From positions 148,524 through 212,523 of the forward strand of contig CAVWYF010000009.1 of assembly GCA_963759095.1 (NCBI GenBank): a stretch of DNA of 64,000 nt, in the 5' to 3' direction. Shown here piece after piece: positions 36,604-44,720 of the stretch. The notes beneath the pieces are model-generated. The model saw only the letters and a list, made by a program, of their open reading frames with translations. It did not search any database and was not told the DNA's origin. Position numbers and translations under genes: made by a program. Source of the stretch: Anderseniella sp963759095 (GTDB lineage: Bacteria; Pseudomonadota; Alphaproteobacteria; Rhizobiales; Aestuariivirgaceae). Numbering within the stretch: position 1 is the first letter of the stretch; every line of letters begins with the position of its first letter.

Positions 36604-36632
36604 TTGACATAATTTTGAATGCAAAATTAAAT
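36604..36632 (+). promoter_or_regulatory. Sigma-70-like promoter with embedded palindromic operator
   Basis: TTGACA at 36604-36609 and TTAAAT at 36627-36632 are spaced by 17 bases and point towards the aminotransferase. Between and over them lies the palindrome TAATTTTG AATG CAAAATTA (36610-36629), the TTTTGnATnCAAAA type expected for FCD-GntR repressors. A repressor here would block RNA polymerase. The region also separates the two divergent arms. Confidence 0.6.
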
Positions 36633-36712
36633 ATACGCATTCCAAACGAGGTGGCAAGGCCGAAGCGGTCCTACAATTTCCATCACCTGAGACTTCAAAG
36701 GACTGAAACTAC

Positions 36713-37909
36713 ATGCACGCCCCAGGCCGTCATTTTTTACAGATCCCCGGGCCGACCAATGTGCCGGACCGGGTGCTGCGCGCCATGGATTACCCAACCA
36801 TGGACCATCGCGGGCCGGATTTTGCCAAGGTCGGCATGAAGTGCCTGGATGGCATGAAGTCCATCTTCAGGACCGACAAGACCGTGGTGATCTACCCGGC
36901 GTCAGGCACCGGCGCGTGGGAAGCGGCACTGGTCAACACGCTGTCGCCGGGAGACAAGGTGCTGATGTGCGAAACCGGGCATTTCGCCTCTTTATGGAGC
37001 AAACTCGCCAAGCGGCTCGGCCTTGAGCCGGTCCTGATCGAGACCGACTGGCGCCGTGGTGCGGTGCCGGAAGCCATCGGCGAAGTGCTGGACGCAGACA
37101 AGTCACACGACATCAAGGCGGTGTGTGTGGTGCACAATGAAACCTCCACCGGGTCCACATCGCGCATGGGCGATGTGCGCGCGGCCATGGATGCCTCCGG
37201 TCACCCTGCCCTGTTGATGGCCGATACGATTTCGTCGCTGGCGTCGATTGACTTCCGCCATGATGAATGGGGCGTCGATGTCACCGTCGCAGGCTCGCAG
37301 AAAGGCCTGATGCTGCCGCCGGGCCTGAGTTTCAATGCGGTCAGCGACAAGGCGCTGGAGGCGGCGAAAACCTCCAAAATGCAGAAATCCTACTGGGCGT
37401 GGGATGAAATGGCCGGCCCCAACCAGACCGGTTATTTCCCCTATACGCCCGCCACCAACCTGCTGTACGGGCTGGCCGAAGCCATCGACATGCTGCACGA
37501 GGAAGGCCTCGACAATGTGTTTGCCCGCCACAAGCGCCATTCCGAAGCCACGCGGCGCGCGGTGCAGGCCTGGGGCCTTGAGGTCTTGTGCAATGAACCG
37601 GAAGACTATTCGCACGCGCTGACCGCCGTCATGCTGCCGGACGGGCACAATGCGGACGAGTTTCGCGCCACCACGCTGAAACATTTCAACATGTCGCTCG
37701 GCAACGGCCTGTCACGGCTGGCCGGCAAGGTGTTCCGCATCGGGCATCTGGGTGACTTCAACGATCTCATGTTGATGGGCACCCTGTCCGGTGTTGAAAT
37801 GGGACTTGGCGTGGCGAACGTTCCGCACCAGACTGGCGGTGCACAACGCGCCATGGAGTATTTGAAGAGTGCCGCAACAGAGAAAAGCAGCTCTGTTGCG
37901 GCTGAATAA
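36713..37909 (+). CDS. Class V aminotransferase (serine/aspartate/alanine-glyoxylate type)
   Basis: 398 residues, fold type I. FLQIPGPTNVPDRVLRAMDY at the N-terminus, SGTGAWEAALVNTLSPGD, the PLP-Asp segment LLMADTISSLASIDF and the Schiff-base lysine in VAGSQKGLMLPPGLSF near residue 201 are all present. Enzymes of this group move an amino group to glyoxylate from serine, alanine or, as in BhcA of the beta-hydroxyaspartate cycle, aspartate. No other bhc enzymes are seen here, so that cycle is not supported. First gene of the rightward arm, 40 bases ahead of the TRAP binding protein. Confidence 0.9.
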   Translation: MHAPGRHFLQIPGPTNVPDRVLRAMDYPTMDHRGPDFAKVGMKCLDGMKSIFRTDKTVVIYPASGTGAWEAALVNTLSPGDKVLMCETGHFASLWSKLAKRLGLEPVLIETDWRRGAVPEAIGEVLDADKSHDIKAVCVVHNETSTGSTSRMGDVRAAMDASGHPALLMADTISSLASIDFRHDEWGVDVTVAGSQKGLMLPPGLSFNAVSDKALEAAKTSKMQKSYWAWDEMAGPNQTGYFPYTPATNLLYGLAEAIDMLHEEGLDNVFARHKRHSEATRRAVQAWGLEVLCNEPEDYSHALTAVMLPDGHNADEFRATTLKHFNMSLGNGLSRLAGKVFRIGHLGDFNDLMLMGTLSGVEMGLGVANVPHQTGGAQRAMEYLKSAATEKSSSVAAE

Positions 37910-37948
37910 CAATGACCTGCTGCAATTCCTTTTGGGAGGAAACTGAAA

Positions 37949-38932
37949 ATGAAAAGCATTATCAAGGTTCTGGCTTTTTCAACCGCGCTGGCCGCAATGG
38001 TCTCTGCGGCGAGTGCTGAAAAACTGATCCTCAAGTTTGGCCATGTGGGCAAGCCGGGTTCGCTGTTTGCCGCCTCGGTTGACGAGTTTGCCAAGCGCGC
38101 CAATGCAGCGCTCGGCGACAAGGCTGAAGTCCAGGTGTTCGGCTCTTCACAGCTCGGCAAGGACAAGGAACTCCTGCAGAAACTCAAGCTTGGCCAGATC
38201 ACCTTCTCGCTGCCGTCATCGGTGATGTCTTCGGTGTCAGACACGTTCGGCGTGTTTGAAATGCCCTATATCATCAAGGACCGCGATCACATGAAGCGGG
38301 TCCAGGCGTCGATGGGCGATACCTTCCAGGCGGCTGCCAATGCCAAGGGCTATCGCATCCTGACCTATTTCGAGAACGGCTTCCGCCACATCACCAACAA
38401 CACCAAGCCGATCGACAAGCCTGAAGACCTGGCCGGCATCAAGCTGCGCACGCCGAAGGGCTCTTGGCGCGTCAAGATGTTCAAGTTGTATGGCGCAAAC
38501 CCGACGCCGATGGCGTTCTCCGACGTGTTCACCGCGCTCAAGACCGGCGTGATCGACGGCCAGGAAAACCCCTATGCGCAGATCTGGTCGGCCAAGTTCC
38601 AGGAAGTGCAGAAATACCTGTCGATCACCGGCCACGTCTACACACCTGCCTATGTGCTGGTATCGGATGAGCATTTCGGCAAGTTGCCGGAAGACGTGCA
38701 GAAGACCCTGATGGACGTGGCTGCGGATACCCAGGGTTTCGTCTATGACACTGCTGCCAGCCTGGAAACCGAACTGCTGGACAACCTGAAAAACGGCGGC
38801 ATCGCGGTCAATACCGCCGACAAGGCAGCCTTCATCGAAGCCTCCAAGCCGATCTATGACGAGTTCTCAACCTCGGTTGAAGGCGGCAAGGAACTGATCG
38901 AGAAGGTTCAGGCCGAAGCGTCCGGCTCTTAA
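37949..38932 (+). CDS. TRAP transporter solute-binding protein (DctP family)
   Basis: 327 residues with a Sec signal peptide (MKSIIKVLAFSTALAAMVSA, cleavage after ASA). DctP hallmarks are GHVGKPGSLFAASVDEFAK, the ligand-binding Arg in LAGIKLRTPKGSW near residue 170 and KTGVIDGQENPYAQIWS. The Arg normally pairs with a ligand carboxylate, so an organic or amino acid is expected. GGAGG stands before the ATG. It is separated from the permease genes by a strong hairpin, which would favour high expression of the binding protein. Confidence 0.93.
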   Translation: MKSIIKVLAFSTALAAMVSAASAEKLILKFGHVGKPGSLFAASVDEFAKRANAALGDKAEVQVFGSSQLGKDKELLQKLKLGQITFSLPSSVMSSVSDTFGVFEMPYIIKDRDHMKRVQASMGDTFQAAANAKGYRILTYFENGFRHITNNTKPIDKPEDLAGIKLRTPKGSWRVKMFKLYGANPTPMAFSDVFTALKTGVIDGQENPYAQIWSAKFQEVQKYLSITGHVYTPAYVLVSDEHFGKLPEDVQKTLMDVAADTQGFVYDTAASLETELLDNLKNGGIAVNTADKAAFIEASKPIYDEFSTSVEGGKELIEKVQAEASGS

Positions 38933-38944
38933 GACAGGACGTAC

Positions 38945-39013
38945 GTCGGGGATGATTTACCCATCCCCGACCTCCCTGATGAAGGCCGGTGAACAAGACC
39001 GGCCTTCATTTTT
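38945..39013 (+). terminator. Double hairpin with T-tract between TRAP binding protein and permeases
   Basis: Two stem-loops: GTCGGGGATG / CATCCCCGAC (38945-38954, 38962-38971) and ATGAAGGCCGGT / ACCGGCCTTCAT (38979-38990, 38998-39009), the second followed by TTTT. It has the form of an intrinsic terminator, probably partial, setting excess of binding protein over permease; it also protects mRNA 3' ends. Confidence 0.8.
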
Positions 39014-39046
39014 GAAAATTTTTTACAGAGGCTAGAGGCAACCAGC

Positions 39047-39538
39047 ATGACCGGCGTTTTTGGCCGCGGGCTTGGCCGCACACTTGAATGGATCCTGATC
39101 ACCTTGATGGTGACACTGACCACGCTGGTCATTGTCGCGGTGGTGTATCGCAAGATGGGCAACTCGCTGTCGTGGTATGACGAGGTCGCCTCCATCGTGC
39201 TGTCATGGATTACCTATTACGGCGCGGCACTGGCCGCACTCAGGCGCAAGCATATCGGCTTTGACTCGGTGCTGCTGTCTATCCGGATGCCGATGCGCAT
39301 GTGGGCGGTGGCATTCGGCGAAGTGGTGGTCATCGGCTTCTTCATCCTGATGGCCTGGGCCGGCTTTACCGTGCTGAACGTGTTGCAGGGCGAGACGCTG
39401 GACAGCCTGACCTGGATACCGGTGCAGCTGACCCAGTCGGTCATCCCCATCGGCGCCATCCTGTTCATCGCCTGCGAACTGCTCAGCCTGCCGGACTACT
39501 GGAAGCAGATCGCTACCGGCCAGTCATCAGAGCATTAG
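39047..39538 (+). CDS. TRAP transporter small permease subunit (DctQ family)
   Basis: 163 residues with four predicted transmembrane helices. Family features are MGNSLSWYDEVASIVLSWIT near residue 35 and RRKHIGFDSVLLS near 67. Together with the following DctM protein it forms the membrane part of the importer. It is 12 bases before the large-subunit gene and about 115 bases after the binding-protein gene, across the hairpin. Confidence 0.9.
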   Translation: MTGVFGRGLGRTLEWILITLMVTLTTLVIVAVVYRKMGNSLSWYDEVASIVLSWITYYGAALAALRRKHIGFDSVLLSIRMPMRMWAVAFGEVVVIGFFILMAWAGFTVLNVLQGETLDSLTWIPVQLTQSVIPIGAILFIACELLSLPDYWKQIATGQSSEH

Positions 39539-39550
39539 AGGAAAACGGTC

Positions 39551-40834
39551 ATGGTTGTTCTCGTCATTTTCCTCGTCCTCGTCGCACTGATCTGCATCAA
39601 CGTGCCCATTGCGGTTGCACTTGCTGTTGCCGGTGTTGTCGGCCTTTTGCTGACTGAAGGACCCAGCTCGCTCGTTACCGTCGCACTCGACATGTATGAC
39701 GGGTCGACGAAATTCTCGCTGATCGCCATTCCGATGTTCGTGCTGGCCGGCGCCATCATGAACGCGGCCGGCATCACCTACCGGCTGATCAATTTCATCA
39801 CTGCGCTGATCGGCTTCGTGCGCGGCGGCCTGGCCATGGTCAATATCGGCGTGTCTTTGTTCTTTGCGGAAATTTCCGGGTCCGCCGTCGCCGATGTTGC
39901 CGCGATGGGCTCGATCATGATCCCGGAAATGAAGAAACGCGGCTATTCCGCTCCGTTTGCCGCCGCCGTCACCTCGTCATCGGCCTCACTGGCGGTGATC
40001 ATCCCGCCGTCGATCCCGATGATCCTGTATGCCTCGTCGGCCAATACGTCGGTTGAGCAATTGTTCGTGGCCGGTTTCGTGCCCGGCTTCCTCGGCGGCT
40101 TCGGGCTGATGCTGGTGGCCTACATCTTTGCGCGCAAATACAATTTCCCGGTGGAAGAAGCCTTCAACGTGAAGCGCTTGCGCCAGACCTTCATTGAAGC
40201 GCTGCCGACCTTTCTGCTGCCGATCATCATTCTGGGCGGTATTTTCGGCGGCTTTGTCACCGCAACTGAAGCGGCAGGCCTTGCCGTGCTGGTGTCCATC
40301 GCCATCGGCGTGTGGTACCGCGAAACCAACCTGAAAGAGCTTTACAATGCCATGCTGGACGGCGGCATGCAGACCGCCGTCGTCATGGTGCTGGTGGCGG
40401 CATCCGTGCTGGTCGGCGGGTTTTTAACCCGGGCCCAGGTGCCGCAGGAGCTTGCCTCGCAACTGTTGTCGATCACCGAAAACAAGTATGTCATCCTGCT
40501 CATCCTCAACATCTTCTTCCTGATCATCGGCTTCTTCCTGCACTCAGCCGCCGCCATCATCCTGGTGGTGCCGATCGTGGTGCCGCTGATCATACAGGCA
40601 GGTATCGATCCGGTGCACTTCGGCCTGGTGGTCACGCTCAACCTGGCCATCGGCCAGCAGACCCCGCCTGTGGCCTCGGTGCTGATCACTGCGTGTTCCA
40701 TCGCCAGGGCCAATATCTGGGATGTGACGCGGGTCAATATCTGGTTCATCGCCGTGTTGATGACTGTGCTGTTGATGTGCACCTATATTCCAGCCATACC
40801 CATGTTCCTGGTGGAATACTTCTACAGATCGTGA
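39551..40834 (+). CDS. TRAP transporter large permease subunit (DctM family)
   Basis: 427 residues, the classical DctM length, with about twelve hydrophobic segments. Signatures include EISGSAVADVAAMGSIMIPE, SSASLAVIIPPSIPMILYAS and, near the end, NLAIGQQTPPVASVLITACS. Imports the ligand with a sodium gradient. Ten bases separate it from the crotonase-fold gene, so transporter and enzymes are one transcript. Confidence 0.93.
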   Translation: MVVLVIFLVLVALICINVPIAVALAVAGVVGLLLTEGPSSLVTVALDMYDGSTKFSLIAIPMFVLAGAIMNAAGITYRLINFITALIGFVRGGLAMVNIGVSLFFAEISGSAVADVAAMGSIMIPEMKKRGYSAPFAAAVTSSSASLAVIIPPSIPMILYASSANTSVEQLFVAGFVPGFLGGFGLMLVAYIFARKYNFPVEEAFNVKRLRQTFIEALPTFLLPIIILGGIFGGFVTATEAAGLAVLVSIAIGVWYRETNLKELYNAMLDGGMQTAVVMVLVAASVLVGGFLTRAQVPQELASQLLSITENKYVILLILNIFFLIIGFFLHSAAAIILVVPIVVPLIIQAGIDPVHFGLVVTLNLAIGQQTPPVASVLITACSIARANIWDVTRVNIWFIAVLMTVLLMCTYIPAIPMFLVEYFYRS

Positions 40835-40844
40835 AGGCCCGAGA

Positions 40845-41627
40845 ATGACCGAACCGCAAGACCTGACGTGGAGCGAAGACAACGGCGTCGGCGTGATCAC
40901 GCTGAACCGGCCGAAGGCGCGCAATGCGCTGACCTTTGCCATGTATGAAGCCATTCGCGATATCTGCGAACGCGCCGCCGGCAATGAGGCCTTGCGCGCC
41001 GTCATCATCACCGGGTCCGGCGACAAGGCGTTTGCGGCCGGCACCGACATCTCGTCGTTCCGCGACTTCTCGAAGCCACAGGACGCGCTCGACTATGAAG
41101 CGCGCGTCGACAAGGTGCTGGCAGCGCTTGAAGCGGTGCCGGTGCCGACCATTGCCGCCATATCCGGTGCGTGCACCGGCGGCGGCGCGGCCATTGCCGC
41201 ATGCTGTGATCTGCGCATCGGCGCGCGCGACATACGCTTTGGTTTTCCCATCGCCCGCACGCTCGGCAACTGCCTGTCCAACAACAACCTGGCGCGGCTG
41301 TCGTCCATGCTGGGCGCCCACCGGGTCAAGGAGATCATCTTTACCTCGCGCCTGATCGAGGCGGACGAGGCACTGGCGCTTGGCCTGGTGTCGGAACTGC
41401 ATGACGACAAGGCTGCCGTGCTGGCCCGCGCGCATGAGCTGGCGGAAACGCTGAAAGGCCACGCGCCACTGACCATGCGCGCCACCAAGGAAGCGCTCAG
41501 ACGCCTTCGCGTCGGGTATGACGGCGATGATCATGACCTAATTGTCGAGTGCTATATGAGTGCCGATTTCCGCGAAGGCATGGAGGCCTTCCTGGCCAAG
41601 CGCAAACCCGACTGGAAGGGCAAATAA
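40845..41627 (+). CDS. Crotonase-fold protein annotated as enoyl-CoA hydratase, lacking both catalytic Glu
   Basis: 260 residues. Crotonase hallmarks are GVITLNRPKARNALTFAMYE, the oxyanion segment AAGTDISSFRDF and ISGACTGGGAAIAACCDLRIG. In classical hydratases one catalytic Glu follows the GGG loop (GGGCEL) and the second is in FGQPEI; here these places read GGGAAI and FGFPIA, so both are absent. It therefore probably performs another CoA-thioester reaction such as a lyase, isomerase or hydrolase step. Six bases separate it from the CoA-transferase gene, which would provide its CoA substrate. Confidence 0.85.
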   Translation: MTEPQDLTWSEDNGVGVITLNRPKARNALTFAMYEAIRDICERAAGNEALRAVIITGSGDKAFAAGTDISSFRDFSKPQDALDYEARVDKVLAALEAVPVPTIAAISGACTGGGAAIAACCDLRIGARDIRFGFPIARTLGNCLSNNNLARLSSMLGAHRVKEIIFTSRLIEADEALALGLVSELHDDKAAVLARAHELAETLKGHAPLTMRATKEALRRLRVGYDGDDHDLIVECYMSADFREGMEAFLAKRKPDWKGK

Positions 41628-41633
41628 CCTGAC

Positions 41634-42830
41634 ATGGCGGAGGTTCCCAATACCGGCCCGTTAAAAGGCATGAAGGTCATCGAGATGGCGCACATCATGG
41701 CAGGGCCCGTTACGGGTCTGATGCTGGCCGACATGGGCGCCGACGTGATCAAGGTGGAACGGCCCAACGGTGACGACACCCGCCGCTTCCTGCCGCCGGA
41801 CATAGAGGGCGAATCCGCCGCCTTCATGATGATGAACCGCAACAAGCGTGGCATAAAGCTGGACCTCAAGACACCTGCCGGAAAAGCTGCCCTGATCCGG
41901 CTCATCGAACAGGCCGACTGCCTGATCGAGAATTACCGCCATGACACCATGGAAAAACTCGGGCTCGGCTATGACGAGCTTAAAAAGATCAATCCCGGCC
42001 TGATCTATTGCGAGATATCCGGCTTTGGCCGCACCGGTCCGTATCGCGAGCGCGGCGGGTTTGACCTGATTGCCCAGGGCATGTCCGGCCTGATGTCGAT
42101 CACCGGCGAGGCCCCGGGCCGCCCGCCGGTCAAGGTCGGCGCACCGGTCTCCGACATCACCGCCGGTATTCTCGGTGCCATGGGCTGTGCGGCAGCCTAT
42201 GCCCACAAGCTGAAGACCGGCGAGGGCCAGCGCGTCGACACATCGCTGTTTGAAGCCGGCATCACCCATACCTACTGGCAGTCGGCGATCTGCTTTGCCA
42301 CCGGCATTGCCCCCGGCCCCATGGGTTCGGCGCATCCGCTCAACGCGCCTTATGAAGCGTTCAGGACCGCCGACGGCTGGCTCAACCTGGGCGCGGCCAA
42401 CCAGACCAACTGGGAGCGCATGCTGAAAGTCATTGACGCGGAACACCTGGCCGAAAACCCAAGCTTTGCCACCAATCGCACCCGCATGGAAAACCGCGCG
42501 GACCTGGCCGCAGCTTTGGCACCCTACTTCAAGCCTGAGACCACGCAACACTGGCTGGAGGCACTGGAAGCGGCAGGCGTTCCCGCCGGTCCTGTGCTCT
42601 CCATCGATGAAATGCATGCCGATCCGCAGACCATTGCCCGTGACATGGTGCCGGAGGTTGATCACCCTGTGGCCGGCACGGTCAAGACCATCGGCGCGCC
42701 GGTGAAATTCCACGGCACCCCGGCAGGCGTCAAGCGCCCTGCCCCATTGCTCGGCCAGCACACAGAAGAGGTTCTGGCAGAGGCCGGATTTTCGGCAGAC
42801 GAGATCAGCGCCATCATTGATGGCGAGTAA
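41634..42830 (+). CDS. CaiB/BaiF (class III) CoA-transferase
   Basis: 398 residues. The family start LKGMKVIEMAHIMAGPVTG, EADIGADVIKVE-like LADMGADVIKVERPNGDDTR, IENYRHDTMEKLGLGYDEL and the catalytic Asp in VGAPVSDITAGILGAM near residue 170 are present. Such enzymes move CoA between carboxylic acids without free energy cost, for example formyl, succinyl or mesaconyl carriers. It likely activates the imported acid or its product for the crotonase-fold enzyme. Last gene of the compact rightward arm; followed by a long hairpin repeat. Confidence 0.93.
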   Translation: MAEVPNTGPLKGMKVIEMAHIMAGPVTGLMLADMGADVIKVERPNGDDTRRFLPPDIEGESAAFMMMNRNKRGIKLDLKTPAGKAALIRLIEQADCLIENYRHDTMEKLGLGYDELKKINPGLIYCEISGFGRTGPYRERGGFDLIAQGMSGLMSITGEAPGRPPVKVGAPVSDITAGILGAMGCAAAYAHKLKTGEGQRVDTSLFEAGITHTYWQSAICFATGIAPGPMGSAHPLNAPYEAFRTADGWLNLGAANQTNWERMLKVIDAEHLAENPSFATNRTRMENRADLAAALAPYFKPETTQHWLEALEAAGVPAGPVLSIDEMHADPQTIARDMVPEVDHPVAGTVKTIGAPVKFHGTPAGVKRPAPLLGQHTEEVLAEAGFSADEISAIIDGE

Positions 42831-42845
42831 ACCGCATAACCCGGC

Positions 42846-42934
42846 TTGTCATCCTCGGGCTTGTCCCGGGGATCCATGAACGATCGCGTCAAGTTGAAGC
42901 GGATGGATCCCCGGGACAAGCCCGAGGATGACAA
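42846..42934. repeat. Dispersed intergenic palindrome, 32-base perfect arms
   Basis: The left arm (42846-42877, beginning TTGTCATCCTCGGGC) and right arm (42903-42934, ending GAGGATGACAA) are perfect reverse complements around a 25-base loop. Related elements lie at 50962-51050 and 51243-51270. This element type is frequent in alphaproteobacterial genomes. It may terminate the CoA-transferase transcript. Confidence 0.85.
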
Positions 42935-43094
42935 AGTGCGAGATAAACGCCGGTGAAAAAGCGCAACACAAAGCTTTTCGCTTTTTCGAGCGTTTTTCGA
43001 CTCCAGACGAGTGGTTTTTGTCAAACAGCATTGGCACCAAATCGTGTTGTGATTGGCGCTTGCGTCAACTTGCCGTTTTGGCAATGCTCAGATC

Positions 43095-44288
43095 ATGACA
43101 GACACATTCACCGGCAGTTTTACCCAGCAGGAACCCATTCCCGACGCGGCAATCGAGCGCGCTGTCGAGATCATGCGTTCAGGCCGCCTGCATCGCTATA
43201 ATACCGGGCCAGGCGAGACGGCGGAAACTGCGCTGCTGGAGCAGGAATATGCGGCCTACATGGGCGTCGACTACTGCCTGGCCGTTACCTCCGGCGGCTA
43301 TGCCCTGACCACTGCGCTCAGGGCCTTCGGGCTTCAACCGGGCGAAGCGGTGCTGACCAACGGCTTTACCCTGGCACCGGTGCCGGGCGCCATTGCCGGC
43401 GCCGGCGGGCATCCGGTGCTGGTCGAGGTGACCGAGGACCTGGTCATCGATCTGGATGACCTGGCGAAAAAGATAAAATCCAGCAAGGCGCGGGTGCTGA
43501 TGTTGTCGCATATGCGCGGGCATATCGCCGACATGGATGCGCTGATGGCGATCTGCAATGAGGCAGGCGTCGCGGTGATCGAGGATTGCGCCCACACCAT
43601 GGGGGCGTCGTGGGGCGGGGTGAAATCCGGGCTGCACGGGATTGCCTCGTGTTATTCCACCCAGACCTACAAGCACATGAACTCCGGCGAAGGCGGCTTT
43701 CTGGTCTCCGAGGACGCGGAACTGATGGCGCGGGCCACCATATTGTCGGGCTCCTACATGCTGTATGGCCGCCACCTGGCCTCGCCGCCGGAAGAGGTGT
43801 TTCTGAAAATCCGGCTTGAGACGCCCAACTGTTCCGGGCGCATGGACAATCTGCGCGCCTGCATCCTGCGCCCGCAGCTGAAACTGCTGGACGAAAACTG
43901 CCGGCGCTGGAACGAGCAGTATGACGCGATGGCCAGCGAGCTGTCCTATGTGCCCTATGTGCGCCTGCCGCACCGGCCCGACAAGGAACAGTTTGTCGCC
44001 AGCTCGTTTCAGTTCAATGTGCCGACTTTCACGCGCAAGCAGATCGACAAGCTGCTGAAGACGACACTGGCACGCGGGGTTGAGCTGAAATGGTTTGGCG
44101 CCGATGAACCGGTAGCGTTTACCTCGCGCCATGACAGCTGGACCTATGCGGGCAACCAGTCCCTGCCGAAGACAGACAAGGTGCTGGCCACCCTGATAGA
44201 CATGCGCCTGCCGCTGACCTTTTCGCTGGACGACTGCCACCTGATCGGCCGCATTATCCGCGAATGTGTGCTGGCGGCCAGAAATTAG
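43095..44288 (+). CDS. DegT/DnrJ/EryC1/StrS-family aminotransferase
   Basis: 397 residues from ATG 43095. Fold type I PLP enzyme with the family line-up: VEIMRSGRLHRYNTGPGET, the PLP stacking region CLAVTSGGYALTTALRAFGL, VIEDCAHTMGASWGG with the cofactor Asp, and the lysine segment STQTYKHMNSGEGGF. Members usually aminate nucleotide-linked keto-sugars, but stand-alone forms in catabolic loci also exist. Its place between a CoA-transferase gene and two Lin0512 genes, with no sugar genes near, suggests an unusual substrate. Separated from the previous operon by the palindromic repeat, so it may have its own promoter. Confidence 0.88.
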   Translation: MTDTFTGSFTQQEPIPDAAIERAVEIMRSGRLHRYNTGPGETAETALLEQEYAAYMGVDYCLAVTSGGYALTTALRAFGLQPGEAVLTNGFTLAPVPGAIAGAGGHPVLVEVTEDLVIDLDDLAKKIKSSKARVLMLSHMRGHIADMDALMAICNEAGVAVIEDCAHTMGASWGGVKSGLHGIASCYSTQTYKHMNSGEGGFLVSEDAELMARATILSGSYMLYGRHLASPPEEVFLKIRLETPNCSGRMDNLRACILRPQLKLLDENCRRWNEQYDAMASELSYVPYVRLPHRPDKEQFVASSFQFNVPTFTRKQIDKLLKTTLARGVELKWFGADEPVAFTSRHDSWTYAGNQSLPKTDKVLATLIDMRLPLTFSLDDCHLIGRIIRECVLAARN

Positions 44289-44308
44289 AACAGAATTGAA
44301 GGACCAAA

Positions 44309-44351
44309 GCGCAATCTGAAAAGTGGGAACCGGTTTTCAGATAAATTGCGC
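44309..44351. repeat. Rhizobiales-type intergenic hairpin repeat
   Basis: GCGCAAT + CTGAAAA (44309-44322) pairs with TTTTCAG (44334-44340) and ATTGCGC (44345-44351) around GTGGGAACCGG. The AAAAGTGGGAACCGGTTTTC core is a widespread intergenic element of Hyphomicrobiales. It lies just before the first Lin0512 gene. Confidence 0.75.
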
Positions 44352-44369
44352 GACAAAAGAAAGACCAAT

Positions 44370-44717
44370 ATGACCCTCAAACGCGTTGCCATGGAATTCG
44401 GCATGGGCACCGACCTGCACGGCATGGACTACACCAAGGCGGCAGTGCGGGCCCTGAAGGACGCGCTGTGGCACAATTCCTTGTCCATGGCCGATGCCTT
44501 CGGTTTTCCGCGCGACGCCATGCAGGTGGAAGTGCTGATCGGCGTGGCCCAGCCTGACAAGGTGGACAAGACGCAAGTTGCCGCCGTGCTGCCCTACGGG
44601 TCGGCGAAAGTGATTGTGGAACAAGGCGGCCTCGACATCGAAAAGGACAATGGCGACACCACGGTGATGGCCAATGCGGCTGCGGTCGTCTATTTCGACA
44701 TCGCGGAAGGAGCGTAG
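44370..44717 (+). CDS. Lin0512 family protein, copy 1
   Basis: 115 residues. It shares the family pattern with the next gene: RVAMEFGMGTDLHGMDYTKA at the start, a central HNSLSMADAFGFPRDAMQVE, and VAVLPYG-like AAVLPYGSAKVIVEQGG. Lin0512 proteins are small, soluble and of unknown function; alternating strands and a single helix suggest a ferredoxin-like or BMC-like oligomeric fold (inference). Three bases separate it from copy 2, so both are co-translated. The pairing suggests a hetero-oligomer. Confidence 0.85.
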   Translation: MTLKRVAMEFGMGTDLHGMDYTKAAVRALKDALWHNSLSMADAFGFPRDAMQVEVLIGVAQPDKVDKTQVAAVLPYGSAKVIVEQGGLDIEKDNGDTTVMANAAAVVYFDIAEGA

Positions 44718-44720
44718 GCC

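Noticed and set aside
36713..37909. Possible BhcA of the beta-hydroxyaspartate cycle
   Set aside because: The aminotransferase could be of that type, but no hydroxyaspartate aldolase, dehydratase or iminosuccinate reductase genes are nearby.
41661..42761. Minus-strand frame of about 366 codons
   Set aside because: Antisense shadow of the CaiB/BaiF CoA-transferase gene.
43179..44240. Minus-strand frame of about 353 codons
   Set aside because: Antisense shadow of the DegT-family aminotransferase gene.
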